NCBI GenBank assembly: GCA_025462865.1
Contig: JAOAPI010000067.1
Location: forward strand, 1 to 64,000
Reading direction: 5' to 3'
Source of the DNA: Candidatus Sulfotelmatobacter sp.
GTDB lineage: Bacteria; Acidobacteriota; Terriglobia; Terriglobales; Acidobacteriaceae
DNA: 64,000 nt
The translations under genes were made by a program, and so were the position numbers. Below the pieces are notes generated by a model. That model was given only the letters and a program-made list of their open reading frames with translations, was not told where the DNA came from and ran no database searches. How positions within the stretch are numbered: position 1 is the first letter of the stretch; every line of letters starts with the position of its first letter. Below, in pieces: positions 7,821 through 16,542 of the stretch.

Positions 7821-8867
7821 ATGTCCCTCACCAAGCACCAAGCTCTCGAGATGTTCGAGTCCGATGACCTGATCGGCATTGGCATGGAAGCCGACGCTGT
7901 TCGCCGCAAATTTCATCCCGAAGGTACCGTTACTTACATCATCGACCGCAACATCAACTACACGAATTTCTGCACCGAGTACTGCACCTTCTGCGCTTTT
8001 TATCGCCCGCTGAAGGGCCCCGCCGCGAAAGAAGGCTACATCCTCGAGTTCGATACCATCTACGACAAGATTCGCGAGACCGTCGAGCTGGGCGGCACTG
8101 GAGTGCTGATGCAAGGTGGCCTCCATCCCGATCTCAAAATCGACTGGCACGAAAGAATGCTGCGCGGGATCAAAGACCGCTTCCCGCAAGTTCATCTTCA
8201 TTGTTATTCGGCTTCCGAGATCATTGCCATTGCCGAATACAGCAGCCTCAGCATCCGCGACACGATTCTCCGTTTGCGCGACGCCGGGCTCGATTCCATT
8301 CCCGGCGGCGGCGCGGAAATTCTCGACGACGAAGTCCGCTACAAAATCGCCCGCCTCAAATGCCTCACCAACGACTGGATCAACGTTCATCGCACCGCCC
8401 ATCAGATCGGCATGCGCACTACCGCGACCATGATGTTCGGCGTCGGCGAGAATTACGAAAATCGCATTAACCACTTGCAGCAACTCTATGATCTGCAGGA
8501 AGAAACTGGAGGCTTCACTGCATTCATCCCGTGGAGCTTCCAGCCGCAAAACACCGCCCTCGGCGGCCGCCACTGGTACGAAGCTACCGCTGTCGAATAT
8601 TTGAAAGTTCTTGCTATCTCCCGCCTTTATCTCTCGAACTTTCTCAACGTGCAATCGAGTTGGGTCACGCAAGGACTGAAAGTCTGCCAGATGGGCCTAC
8701 GCTTCGGCGGCAACGACGTCGGCTCGGTGATGTTAGAAGAAAATGTGGTGAGAGCCGCAGGCGTCACGAACTGCACCACGGAAGAAGAGTTACGCCGCAT
8801 CATCCGCGACGCCGGCTTCCGCCCAGCCCAGCGTGACACGCTCTACCGCCAATATTTCCTGAATTAA
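7821..8867 (+). CDS. mqnC: MqnC, cyclic dehypoxanthine futalosine synthase (radical SAM)
   Basis: MqnC is a radical SAM enzyme that cyclises dehypoxanthine futalosine in menaquinone synthesis. The 348-residue product carries the 4Fe-4S ligand motif CTEYCTFC after YIIDRNINYTNF. It also has LGGTGVLMQGGLHPDLKI, SIPGGGAEILDDEVR, TTATMMFGVGE, GGFTAFIPWSFQP and GGNDVGSVMLEENVVRAAG. The last segments distinguish MqnC from MqnE. The ATG at 7821 gives the expected MSLTKHQALEMFES N terminus; an upstream in-frame start would read through repeat-like sequence. mqnD lies separately at the left edge; mqnB and mqnE are not in the window. Confidence 0.93.
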   Translation: MSLTKHQALEMFESDDLIGIGMEADAVRRKFHPEGTVTYIIDRNINYTNFCTEYCTFCAFYRPLKGPAAKEGYILEFDTIYDKIRETVELGGTGVLMQGGLHPDLKIDWHERMLRGIKDRFPQVHLHCYSASEIIAIAEYSSLSIRDTILRLRDAGLDSIPGGGAEILDDEVRYKIARLKCLTNDWINVHRTAHQIGMRTTATMMFGVGENYENRINHLQQLYDLQEETGGFTAFIPWSFQPQNTALGGRHWYEATAVEYLKVLAISRLYLSNFLNVQSSWVTQGLKVCQMGLRFGGNDVGSVMLEENVVRAAGVTNCTTEEELRRIIRDAGFRPAQRDTLYRQYFLN

Positions 8868-9109
8868 CTGCAAAGAATTGCGCCTGTCGTACTTCCACAC
8901 CCTGTGGCAGCGGGGTACCGAATTTTTACACGCAGTCGCTGGTGCCGGGGATGTTTGTGTCCGATCAGGTAATCCTTCACTACAGCAGTGAAAAACAATG
9001 CGCACGGTAGAGCCCTGAAACTACAGCACTTCAGTGCTTGCACAGAGCGTCCCTCCGCTTGGCAAGGGAATTGCATTCATAACCCTGCTGCCGCATTTGG
9101 AGGTGTTTC

Positions 9110-9373
9110 ATGTCCGCTATTGGCGACGCTGAATTCCTTCGACTGCTTAAAAAAGATATCGATTACTTCGGACACGCAGTTGAGCGCTTCGAAGATTTGA
9201 TTCCACGTGTCTGCTCATCCGTGCAAGATCAATGGAGATTGCAAGCGCAGGTCCGCCGCCACTTCGCCATGGAGTTGGAAATTCTGCTGGAGAAGGCGGA
9301 GCAATGCGTCTCAGCCTCGGTAGGCCACGGGAAAGATAAAGATAATGGTCCGTCCAATTCTGCCTCGTGGTAG
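9110..9373 (+). CDS. Small hypothetical helical protein (87 aa)
   Basis: The ATG at 9110 follows an excellent ribosome site (GGAGG, seven bases upstream), which strongly supports translation. The product begins MSAIGDAEFLRLLKKDIDYF and is predicted mostly helical up to about residue 66 (HFAMELEILLEKAEQC), followed by a polar, Gly/Ser/Lys-rich tail. No signal peptide or known motif was recognised. It is flanked by non-coding DNA on the left and by a hairpin and the glycosyltransferase gene on the right. Confidence 0.65.
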   Translation: MSAIGDAEFLRLLKKDIDYFGHAVERFEDLIPRVCSSVQDQWRLQAQVRRHFAMELEILLEKAEQCVSASVGHGKDKDNGPSNSASW

Positions 9374-9463
9374 TACCGATTTTTTTCCTGAGTCGCGCCC
9401 GGCAAATCCGATTCCCGCGTGAATTTCGGCCTCGAATCGTTGCTGCGCCGAATCCGGTAGAAT

Positions 9464-9484
9464 AAGGGTTTTCACAAAACCCTT
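9464..9484. terminator. Hairpin between the 87-aa gene and the glycosyltransferase
   Basis: AAGGGTTTT, loop CAC, AAAACCCTT makes a perfect 9-bp stem. It lies 90 bases after the stop of the upstream gene and just before the glycosyltransferase. It may terminate the upstream message or act in the leader of the downstream gene. There is no U-tract beyond TT. Confidence 0.4.
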
Positions 9485-9512
9485 GCTTCGTTCCGATTTC
9501 ATCTTGTCTTCG

Positions 9513-11114
9513 ATGCTGGCCGCATGGACCGCTCCGCGCGGCATCGGTCCCTATCTCCGTCAGCACATCCTGGACAAAACTTTCCAGGGTCTTTACCACA
9601 CTGATGCCTTCGACCGCGCTCTGCTGATCCCGTATTTTATTGTGCTGTTTTTACTCGCGGGCTACGGAATGCACCGCTATATTCTTGTTTATCTGTATTA
9701 CAAGCACAAAAATAACCGCACGACGGAACCTTCCGCGTACTTTGAAAAATTGCCGCGCGTCACCGTGCAACTGCCGATTTACAACGAGCAGTATGTGGTT
9801 CATCGGCTCCTGGAATCGATCTGCAAATTGAAATATCCCCGCGAGGAACTCGACATTCAAGTGCTTGACGATTCCACTGACGAAACCCGGAGCGTGGCGC
9901 GGAATCTGGTGGAGCAATACGCGGCGTTGGGAAATCCGATTACCTACCATCACCGCACTAATCGAGAGGGATACAAAGCGGGCGCGCTGGCCGAAGGGCT
10001 GAAGACGGCGAAGGGGGAGTTCGTAATCATCTTCGACGCCGACTTTACGCCGCCGGAAGATTTTCTTCTCCGCACCGTCCACCACTTCACCGATCCGAAA
10101 ATTGGCATGGTGCAAACGCGTTGGACGCACATTAACCGCGACTATTCTTTTCTCACGCAGGTGGAAGCAATTCTGCTGGATGGCCACTTCGTGCTCGAAC
10201 ATTCGGGACGCGCGCGCAGCGGGGTTTTCTTTAACTTCAACGGCACGGCCGGAGTTTGGCGCCGCCGGGCGATTGATGAAGCCGGCGGCTGGCAGCACGA
10301 TACTCTTACCGAGGACACCGATCTTTCCTACCGCGCGCAGCTCAAGGGATGGAAGTTTATCTACCTGCAGGATGTCGAATGTCCCGCCGAGCTACCCGTC
10401 GAGATGACAGCATTCAAGACCCAGCAGGCGCGCTGGGCCAAAGGACTAATTCAGACCGGAAAAAAGATCCTGCCCCGAGTGATGCGCAGCGACGCCCCGT
10501 TGCACACCAAGATTGAAGCCTGGTATCACCTCACCGCGAACCTCAGCTATCCTCTGATGATCGTGCTCTCGGTACTGATGTTGCCGGCCATGATCATCCG
10601 CTTCTATCAGGGATGGTTTCAGATGCTGTTTATCGATCTGCCGCTTTTTCTAGCCTCCACGTTTTCCATCTCCAGTTTCTATCTCGTCTCCCAGCGCGAA
10701 CTTTTTCCGAAGAAATGGCCGCGCGCTCTCCTGTATCTTCCCTTGCTCATGGCCCTCGGAATTGGATTGACGATCACCAACACCAAGGCGGTGATTGAAG
10801 CGCTCATCGGCAAAGAGAGCGCCTTTGCCCGCACGCCCAAATACAACGTCGAATCCAGAAAAGACAGAATAGGAGTCACCAAATATCGCAAGCGGCTGGG
10901 ATGGGTGCCGTGGATCGAACTACTCATCGGCAGCTATTTCGCTCTCACGGTTTTTTACGCCATCGAAAACGAGAACTTCGTCACGGTTCCATTCCTTTTG
11001 CTGTTTGTACTGGGCTATTGGTGCACAGGATTGATGTCTCTGCTGCAAGGCCGCTTTGCGGGCGTCGCTCTCAGCGGCGAGGCTCACAGTAAGCCGTTTC
11101 CCGTGGGCGTGTGA
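9513..11114 (+). CDS. Cellulose-synthase-like family 2 glycosyltransferase
   Basis: A processive-type GT2 membrane enzyme of about 533 residues. One N-terminal span (LLIPYFIVLFLLAGYGMH) precedes a GT-A domain with VTVQLPIYNEQYVV, DIQVLDDSTDET, the metal-binding FDADFTPP, the acceptor-side TLTEDTDLSYRA and the QQARWAKGLIQTG (QxxRW-type) motif. Four or more C-terminal membrane spans follow. These are hallmarks of cellulose/mannan-synthase-like enzymes. No BcsB/BcsC or PilZ partner is adjacent, so the polymer is unknown; a glucan or glucomannan is a reasonable guess. I take the ATG at 9513; a TTG at 9483 lies within the preceding hairpin. Confidence 0.88.
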   Translation: MLAAWTAPRGIGPYLRQHILDKTFQGLYHTDAFDRALLIPYFIVLFLLAGYGMHRYILVYLYYKHKNNRTTEPSAYFEKLPRVTVQLPIYNEQYVVHRLLESICKLKYPREELDIQVLDDSTDETRSVARNLVEQYAALGNPITYHHRTNREGYKAGALAEGLKTAKGEFVIIFDADFTPPEDFLLRTVHHFTDPKIGMVQTRWTHINRDYSFLTQVEAILLDGHFVLEHSGRARSGVFFNFNGTAGVWRRRAIDEAGGWQHDTLTEDTDLSYRAQLKGWKFIYLQDVECPAELPVEMTAFKTQQARWAKGLIQTGKKILPRVMRSDAPLHTKIEAWYHLTANLSYPLMIVLSVLMLPAMIIRFYQGWFQMLFIDLPLFLASTFSISSFYLVSQRELFPKKWPRALLYLPLLMALGIGLTITNTKAVIEALIGKESAFARTPKYNVESRKDRIGVTKYRKRLGWVPWIELLIGSYFALTVFYAIENENFVTVPFLLLFVLGYWCTGLMSLLQGRFAGVALSGEAHSKPFPVGV

Positions 11115-11244
11115 TATTCAGTCGCCAACCCTCCTGTTGGATAACGCTCACCTGACTGTCCGTAGCGGCTGTAACTTTCTGCCTTGTCGTCAATCTTATC
11201 CATCGATAGCCCAGCGATAAGAACCATAGGCAGGAGGAAATTTT

Positions 11245-11688
11245 ATGAGATTGTTCGTCATCCCGGCGTTCATGTTGATTGCCATTCTTCCAGCCGTTGC
11301 AGGCGAGAATCTACAGCTCAATTCCAAACTCGACTACACCAGTGACAGCCAGGACGGTCCTCTCATCACCGGCGACCACATGGCGGATGGCATCGCAGCC
11401 GGCAAACCGGCTTACGTGATCCTCTACGGAGAGGGCTGCTACAACTCCAAGCGTCAGGCTCGCCGAACCGTGAGCCTCTACCAGAAATACAAAGGACGAG
11501 TTCAATTTGTGATTGTCGACCTCGATCATCCGCTGCCGTCCGCCCAGCAGGACCTTCGCAAAGCCTATTACCGGGGCTACATTCCGCATGTCGTCGTCCT
11601 CGACGCATCTGGCGCTCCGGTTTACAACTCCTCAGGCGAAGTCGAGGAAGGCGTAATCTCCGGACTGCTTGATAAAGCGTTGCGCTAG
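11245..11688 (+). CDS. Secreted thioredoxin-fold protein
   Basis: AGGAGG lies upstream of the ATG at 11245. Residues 1-19 form a signal peptide (MRLFVIPAFMLIAILPAVAG). The body has a thioredoxin-like layout: strand AYVILYGEGC, helix NSKRQARRTVSLYQKY, strand VQFVIVDLD, and later a YIPHVVVLD strand with a preceding cis-Pro-like position. Only one cysteine occupies the active-site region (GEGCYNS), so it is not a normal CxxC oxidoreductase. It may bind a partner or act as a monothiol protein in the periplasm. The next gene starts about 115 bases later. Confidence 0.7.
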   Translation: MRLFVIPAFMLIAILPAVAGENLQLNSKLDYTSDSQDGPLITGDHMADGIAAGKPAYVILYGEGCYNSKRQARRTVSLYQKYKGRVQFVIVDLDHPLPSAQQDLRKAYYRGYIPHVVVLDASGAPVYNSSGEVEEGVISGLLDKALR

Positions 11689-11803
11689 CGCTTTCCTTCG
11701 CGTGCGCGGTCGGGTACAATCCGTGTCGCTAAAAGTTCTCGTGCGGGCACGACACGCTGTTGTACTTTCGGCTCCGCCACGTCGCGGTTCATAGGAGGAC
11801 CCG

Positions 11804-12802
11804 ATGTTCCGCTTTCCCAGGCTGTCCTCTCTTCTCGGTTTGGCATTGTTGACCGGCTTGCTGGTGAGTTGTGGTTCGGCTCACGATTCCGACGAGTATT
11901 TCGTGCTCGTCGCGGCGAACCTCCAGGTCCCTTATTGGCAGGCTGCGGGCGCGGGTTTCACGAGGGCCGCGGCGCAAATGAAGATTCGCGTCGACTACCT
12001 CGGTCCCAACAATTACGATCCCAAAGCTGAACGGGAGGCGCTTGACAGAGCCGTGCAGCAAAAAGCAACCGGCATCCTGCTGGCCGTGACCGATCCCGCG
12101 CTGTTGAAAGACGGAATCGACAAAGCAATCGCAGCCGGGATTCCGGTAGTCACCATAGATTCCGATGCCCCGGCCAGCAAGCGCCTCTTCTTTATCGGCA
12201 CCAATAACTATCAAGTTGGCCAGAGCGGCGGCCAGCGGTTGGCCCAGGAACTAAAGGGCAAAGGCAACGTTGTAGTATTCACGATGCCCGACCAGCACAA
12301 TATGCAGGACCGGTTGCGCGGTTATCGGGACGCGCTGGAACGCAGCGGCATCAAGATCACTCGCGTGGTCGACATCCAGGGCGATCCGCGCATCGCCTTC
12401 GATACCACCACCCAAATCATCGGCAAGGAAAAAGATAAGGTCGATGCTTTTGTCTGTTTGGAAGCGCAATCAGGAAAAGAAGTGGCCGGCGTGCTCAGCA
12501 GCTACAAAGTTACCGGCAAGATTGTAATGGCAATGGATACCGATCCCGAAACCCTGGATTGGATAAAGAAAGGCGGCATTGCCGCTACTATCGCCCAAAA
12601 GCCCTACACCATGGCCTTTGTCGGCATGCACATGCTCGACAACTTGTATCACCACAAGCCGCCGTCGCTCGACACCGATTGGTCGAAGGACAGTTTTGCG
12701 CCGATCCCATCGTTCGTCGATACTGGGTCTGCACTGATCGACAAGAGCAATGTAGACTCGTTTCTGCAGGCCAAGCAGAGCGTGACCGGCGGACAAAAAT
12801 AG
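11804..12802 (+). CDS. Periplasmic sugar-binding lipoprotein (RbsB/Peripla_BP_4 type)
   Basis: GGAGG precedes the ATG. The 332-residue protein has a lipoprotein signal ending LLVSCG (lipobox Cys near residue 23). The type-1 periplasmic-binding fold follows: VLVAANLQVPYWQAAGAGF, ATGILLAVTDPALL, GIPVVTIDSDAP, FIGTNNYQVGQSGGQRLAQ, and VVVFTMPDQHNMQDRLRGY. These match RbsB-like ribose/galactose-binding proteins. No ABC permease or ATPase is adjacent, so its transporter is encoded elsewhere or it feeds a chemosensory or regulatory system. The gene for an Xaa-Pro peptidase follows on the same strand. Confidence 0.88.
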   Translation: MFRFPRLSSLLGLALLTGLLVSCGSAHDSDEYFVLVAANLQVPYWQAAGAGFTRAAAQMKIRVDYLGPNNYDPKAEREALDRAVQQKATGILLAVTDPALLKDGIDKAIAAGIPVVTIDSDAPASKRLFFIGTNNYQVGQSGGQRLAQELKGKGNVVVFTMPDQHNMQDRLRGYRDALERSGIKITRVVDIQGDPRIAFDTTTQIIGKEKDKVDAFVCLEAQSGKEVAGVLSSYKVTGKIVMAMDTDPETLDWIKKGGIAATIAQKPYTMAFVGMHMLDNLYHHKPPSLDTDWSKDSFAPIPSFVDTGSALIDKSNVDSFLQAKQSVTGGQK

Positions 12803-12888
12803 TCCACATGCTTTATCCAACAGCGCCGCCAGTTTCTTGTGGTGTGCCAGTAGTGCAGAAATTCTCGAACTGAGGGATTACTTAGACG

Positions 12889-14235
12889 ATGCGGAGACCG
12901 CAGCTTTCTTTTTTTCTCGCAAGTTTTGTCGTTCTGTTTGTTCTTCTTGCCGCGACTGAGTCAGGCGTCGCATTCGATCGCCAGCCTAACTCTGACTATC
13001 ACGTTCGCCGGGAAGCGCTTGCCAAAAAAGCCGGAGGCCTCATTGTTCTGTTTGCCGCCACGGAGAACGATGGCCCCAACGACATTTACGGTTTCCGGCA
13101 GGATGATAATTTCTACTATCTCTCCGGCCTGAGAGAGCCGGGGTCAGCCTTGCTGATTGCCGCCGCCACAGAGGCTAAACCGGACTCACCCGCGCGCGCC
13201 TACACGGAGATACTTTTTCTTCCTCCGCGCAATTCAACGCAAGAAAAGTGGACTGGCCCCAAGCTCGGTCCGGAGAATCCCGAAGCGCCGAAAATCACCG
13301 GTTTCGATCGCGTCGAAGACATGGGACAACTGCCGAACGAGGTGGCCCGCTTCGCAACAGGGGCCCGGCCCTCGCTCTATACCGACGTTGGGGAGAATTC
13401 TCCCTCGACGCAGCCGTTGGTATTTCTGAAACGGCTCAATGCGTATCTTTTCTTTCAGGACCTGAAGCCGATGCTTACGTCGCTGCGGACCACTAAAGAC
13501 GCGGGCGAGGTTGCGCTGATTCGCAAAGCAGTCGATGCCTCGGTAGCGGCGCATTTCGCGGCATTTAAGGCAGTCAAGCCGAACCTAAACGAGCGCGAGA
13601 TCTCGGCACTCATGCAATACGAATGGGGCAAGCGCGGCTGCGAACGGGTGGCCTACGCGCCCATCGTGGGATCGGGATATTATTCTACGGTTCTCCACTA
13701 CTCCGACGATGACAATGTCATGAAGTCCGGTGACGTCGTCGTCATCGATGCGGCTGGTGAATATTCAATGTATGCCGCTGACATCACTCGTACGATGCCA
13801 ATCAATGGTCATTTCTCCGCACGACAGCGCGAAATCTATGACATCGTCCTGGGCGCGCAACAAGCCGCCGCTGCCGCTTTTAAGTCCGGCAAGTCCACCC
13901 TGAAGCGCGACGATCCCGAATCGCTCTATAAAGTTGCATTCGACTACATCAACACTCACGGCAAAGACCTGCACGGTCAGCCGCTGGGGCAATATTTCAT
14001 TCACGGCCTCGGTCACTATATCGGGCTCAATGTTCATGATCCCGGCGATTACAATGTGCCTCTCGGCCCTGGCATGACTTTCACGATTGAGCCTGGGATA
14101 TATATTCCTGAAGAAAATCTGGGCGTCCGCATCGAAGACGACTACTCCGTGGATCAGGAAGGCAAGCTGATCAAGCTAAGCGAGGCGCTGCCATCGAAGG
14201 CCGAAGACGTGGAAAAGCTAATGGCAGGAAAGTGA
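12889..14235 (+). CDS. Secreted Xaa-Pro aminopeptidase (peptidase M24B)
   Basis: The 448-residue protein has a signal peptide (FFLASFVVLFVLLAATESG), an aminopeptidase-P N domain (DIYGFRQDDNFYYLSGL) and a C-terminal pita-bread domain. The five dinuclear-metal ligands are visible: Asp in VVVIDAAGEYS, Asp in AADITRTMP, His in FIHGLGHYIGL, Glu in FTIEPGIYIPEE and Glu in GVRIEDDYSV. It removes N-terminal residues preceding proline, here in the periplasm or outside the cell. It converges with the mlaF-like gene; a repetitive inverted repeat separates the stop codons. Confidence 0.9.
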   Translation: MRRPQLSFFLASFVVLFVLLAATESGVAFDRQPNSDYHVRREALAKKAGGLIVLFAATENDGPNDIYGFRQDDNFYYLSGLREPGSALLIAAATEAKPDSPARAYTEILFLPPRNSTQEKWTGPKLGPENPEAPKITGFDRVEDMGQLPNEVARFATGARPSLYTDVGENSPSTQPLVFLKRLNAYLFFQDLKPMLTSLRTTKDAGEVALIRKAVDASVAAHFAAFKAVKPNLNEREISALMQYEWGKRGCERVAYAPIVGSGYYSTVLHYSDDDNVMKSGDVVVIDAAGEYSMYAADITRTMPINGHFSARQREIYDIVLGAQQAAAAAFKSGKSTLKRDDPESLYKVAFDYINTHGKDLHGQPLGQYFIHGLGHYIGLNVHDPGDYNVPLGPGMTFTIEPGIYIPEENLGVRIEDDYSVDQEGKLIKLSEALPSKAEDVEKLMAGK

Positions 14236-14238
14236 AAA

Positions 14239-14352
14239 AGCAGTGGCCAGTGATTTGTGTCCAGTGATCAGTACCCGCTGATCAGGCGTCAGCCAAGGGC
14301 ATTAGTTGTCTCGCTGCCCAACGCGCACTGACCACTGACCACTGACCACTGC
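14239..14352. repeat. Inverted/tandem CAGTGGCCAGTGA-type repeat between convergent genes
   Basis: AGCAGTGGCCAGTGA at the left and three tandem ACTGACC units ending CCACTGACCACTGCT at the right match as inverted arms (13 of 15 positions). The repeat fills the gap between the pepP-like stop and the mlaF-like stop, whose codon overlaps the right arm. It could act as a bidirectional terminator or be a dispersed REP-like element. Confidence 0.55.
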
Positions 14353-15203
14353 TACGAGATATACTCCCGGATGTACTCATCTTGCGACTGCGTCAGTTCT
14401 CGAAGGTCGCCGTCAAAAATCACCTTGCCGTCACGCAAAATCAGAAAGCTCATCGGGACTTCGCTGTACTGACCCCTCGGCAGCGCCACCATACGGTTCG
14501 CTTGTATGTCGAACTGATGCGTGGCCATGGTGAAAGCATCCTGCAGGCGGTGCGTCACCAGCAGGGCGCTGGTTTTGTTCACATCGCGTTGCTTCACAAT
14601 CAATTCGATGATGGTATTCGAGGTTACCGGATCGAGGCCTCCCGTCGGCGAATCATAGAGAAGCAATTCCGGTTGCGTGATGACCGCCCTTGCAATGGCT
14701 ACGCGCCGCCGCATGCCTCCTGAAAGCTCCGAGGGATCAAGATCGAGCGTATGTTCCAGTTCCACGAAGCGCAACGCCTCGCGCACTCTGCGGTCAATCT
14801 CCTCATCATAGATGCCGTGCTCTTCCATCAAGCGGTAGGCTACGTTTTCCCGCACGGTGAGAGAATCGAACAGCGCGCTTTCCTGGAAGACCATCCCAAT
14901 CTTGCCACGCAACCCATACAAGTCTTCTTCGCGCATCTGCGAGAGATCGTGCCCCAGAACCACAATGCGTCCGGAGTCGGGTCGGATCAGTCCCATCACC
15001 AGTTTCAATATCAGACTTTTTCCTGAGCCGGCAACGCCTAACAGCGCCTTGGTTTCGCCCCGCGCCAATCGGAAAGAAATTCCGCGCAGCACCTCCTTCT
15101 CGCCAAAAGCCAGCGCGACGTCCTCAAACACAATAACCAATGAAGAATTTTCTTCGGTACTCAGAGTGACAGAAGAATTGAGAGGCAGAGTTGGCGCGGA
15201 CAT
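14352..15203 (-). CDS. MlaF-like ABC transporter ATP-binding protein
   Basis: The 283-residue ATPase shows Walker A GVAGSGKSLILKL, the Q-loop MVFQESALFDSLTVRENVAY typical of MlaF, signature LSGGMRRRVAIARA, and Walker B LLLYDSPTGGLDP. The Walker B region carries Ser where most family members have Glu before Pro (SPTGGLDP instead of EPTAGLDP); the glutamate is normally catalytic, so activity deserves a check. It pairs with the MlaE permease encoded four bases upstream and should energise phospholipid movement between the outer and inner membranes. No MlaD/Mce-domain gene is adjacent. Confidence 0.87.
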   Translation of the reverse strand: MSAPTLPLNSSVTLSTEENSSLVIVFEDVALAFGEKEVLRGISFRLARGETKALLGVAGSGKSLILKLVMGLIRPDSGRIVVLGHDLSQMREEDLYGLRGKIGMVFQESALFDSLTVRENVAYRLMEEHGIYDEEIDRRVREALRFVELEHTLDLDPSELSGGMRRRVAIARAVITQPELLLYDSPTGGLDPVTSNTIIELIVKQRDVNKTSALLVTHRLQDAFTMATHQFDIQANRMVALPRGQYSEVPMSFLILRDGKVIFDGDLRELTQSQDEYIREYIS

Positions 15204-15207
15204 GGGA

Positions 15208-15990
15208 TTAACGGTACGAAAGCACAGCCATCAGGAATCGAGTCACGAAAAAGTCGAGCACTAGGATCAGCACGGAAGAAGCGACCATCGCCTGCGTAGT
15301 GGCCCGGCCCACACCCTGCGTTCCGCCCCGTGCGTTCATACCGTAGAAGCAGCCTATGGTTGCGATGATGAAACCAAAAAGAACCGGCTTCACCAATCCC
15401 ATGAATACATCCTGAAACACCAGCGTTTGCCAGGCATTCGCCCAGTATTGCCGGGCATCCAGGCGGAGAAGAACTTTGGCGACCATCAGTCCGCCCGTCA
15501 AACCCACAAGGTCGGAAATAACCGCCAGAAAAAACAGCATGAACACCGTGGCGACCACGCGCGGGGTCACCAGTTTTTTCATTGGGTCCGTGCCCAGGGC
15601 GCGCATGGCGTCGATTTGCTCAGTCACCACCATCGATCCCAACTCGCTGGCCATGCCGGAAGAATTCCGCCCGGCCACCATCAAACTGGTGAGAACTGGA
15701 CCAAGTTCTCGAACCATGGAAGTCGAAACCAGTTGTCCCACGAGTGAGAGCGATCCGAAACGTTCCAGGGTGTTCGAGGCTTGCAGCGCGAGCACTGCTC
15801 CGGTAAAAAAGCCGGTGAGCACAACAATCGGCAGTGATCCCACGCCGATCGCGTCCGCCTGGCGCACCATGTCAGTGAAATAAATGGGTTTGCGAAAAAG
15901 ATTTGCCACCGCTTGCACGCAAAACAGGATGTAATCCTGAACTGTCTGGATTTTTAGTTTTGCGAAATAGGTGGGCGAGGTGAGTTCCAT
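15208..15990 (-). CDS. MlaE-like phospholipid ABC transporter permease
   Basis: The 260-residue permease has the MlaE family layout: an amphipathic N-terminal helix, IVVLTGFFTGAVLALQAS, RELGPVLTSLMVAGRNSSGM, ASELGSMVVTEQIDAMRALG (the family EQIDA/ALG loop), and three further membrane spans. It forms the inner-membrane core of lipid ABC transporters that bind an Mce-domain protein. The ATPase gene follows after four bases. The usual mlaD partner is missing from both sides, suggesting that it is encoded elsewhere. Confidence 0.9.
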   Translation of the reverse strand: MELTSPTYFAKLKIQTVQDYILFCVQAVANLFRKPIYFTDMVRQADAIGVGSLPIVVLTGFFTGAVLALQASNTLERFGSLSLVGQLVSTSMVRELGPVLTSLMVAGRNSSGMASELGSMVVTEQIDAMRALGTDPMKKLVTPRVVATVFMLFFLAVISDLVGLTGGLMVAKVLLRLDARQYWANAWQTLVFQDVFMGLVKPVLFGFIIATIGCFYGMNARGGTQGVGRATTQAMVASSVLILVLDFFVTRFLMAVLSYR

Positions 15991-16135
15991 GCGCTCGGAA
16001 AAGCCTGGCCGTACACGCCCTGCTTTCCGAAACTATAGCAGAGAAGGTCGGCCGCATTCTGCCGTTTTGCCTGGCTCGGACCTTTCCTATCAAGGGTAGA
16101 CGACTACATTCGTCCACAGTCAGCGGAGGAAATGC

Positions 16136-16489
16136 TCAGTGCTCATTTCTCTTGAGGTCGGCTTCGTGCGCGAGACGCTGCCTTCTGGAATCCAGCAGAC
16201 GGTTGATTTCGCTAACCAACTCCAGAAACCGCTTCGGATCCTGTTCGACCGTTGCTTGTGCGCACAAAGAAATCCAGGTTTCCAGGCCGTGCCCATTTCC
16301 ATCGGCCTCGGACCCATGCTCAGGGACGTGAATCTTGGGGACTACTGGTCGCGGGCCGATATCTGTCCGCTTCAGTTGCTTAGAGTCATCAGGATTAGTG
16401 GTCACGCGACTAAGATGCCGATGCGCCGGCTGCATCTTATGCTGTAAATTCTGTAAAAGTGTGAGGCTCGTCCTGCAGGATGAAACCAT
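16136..16489 (-). CDS. Small hypothetical protein (up to 117 aa)
   Basis: The C-terminal half looks like a conserved small acidobacterial helical unit: WISLCAQATVEQDPKRFLEL followed by VSEINRLLDSRRQRLAHEAD. The N-terminal half is low in predicted structure, and the true start is uncertain (ATG at 16489 or the internal ATG at 16435). No signal peptide or known domain was identified. It stands alone between mlaE (upstream, minus) and the NtrC-type regulator gene (minus). Confidence 0.5.
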   Translation of the reverse strand: MVSSCRTSLTLLQNLQHKMQPAHRHLSRVTTNPDDSKQLKRTDIGPRPVVPKIHVPEHGSEADGNGHGLETWISLCAQATVEQDPKRFLELVSEINRLLDSRRQRLAHEADLKRNEH

Positions 16490-16542
16490 CTGACAAGGGA
16501 AGCGGTGTCGTGTTCTTACACGATGATCCCTAGGTCTCTCGC

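Noticed and set aside
7788-8672. Long minus-strand open frame antisense to mqnC
   Set aside because: The plus-strand frame is unmistakable MqnC; the antisense frame arises from GC-rich codon positions. Similar shadows over topA, the glycosyltransferase and S9 genes were also dropped.
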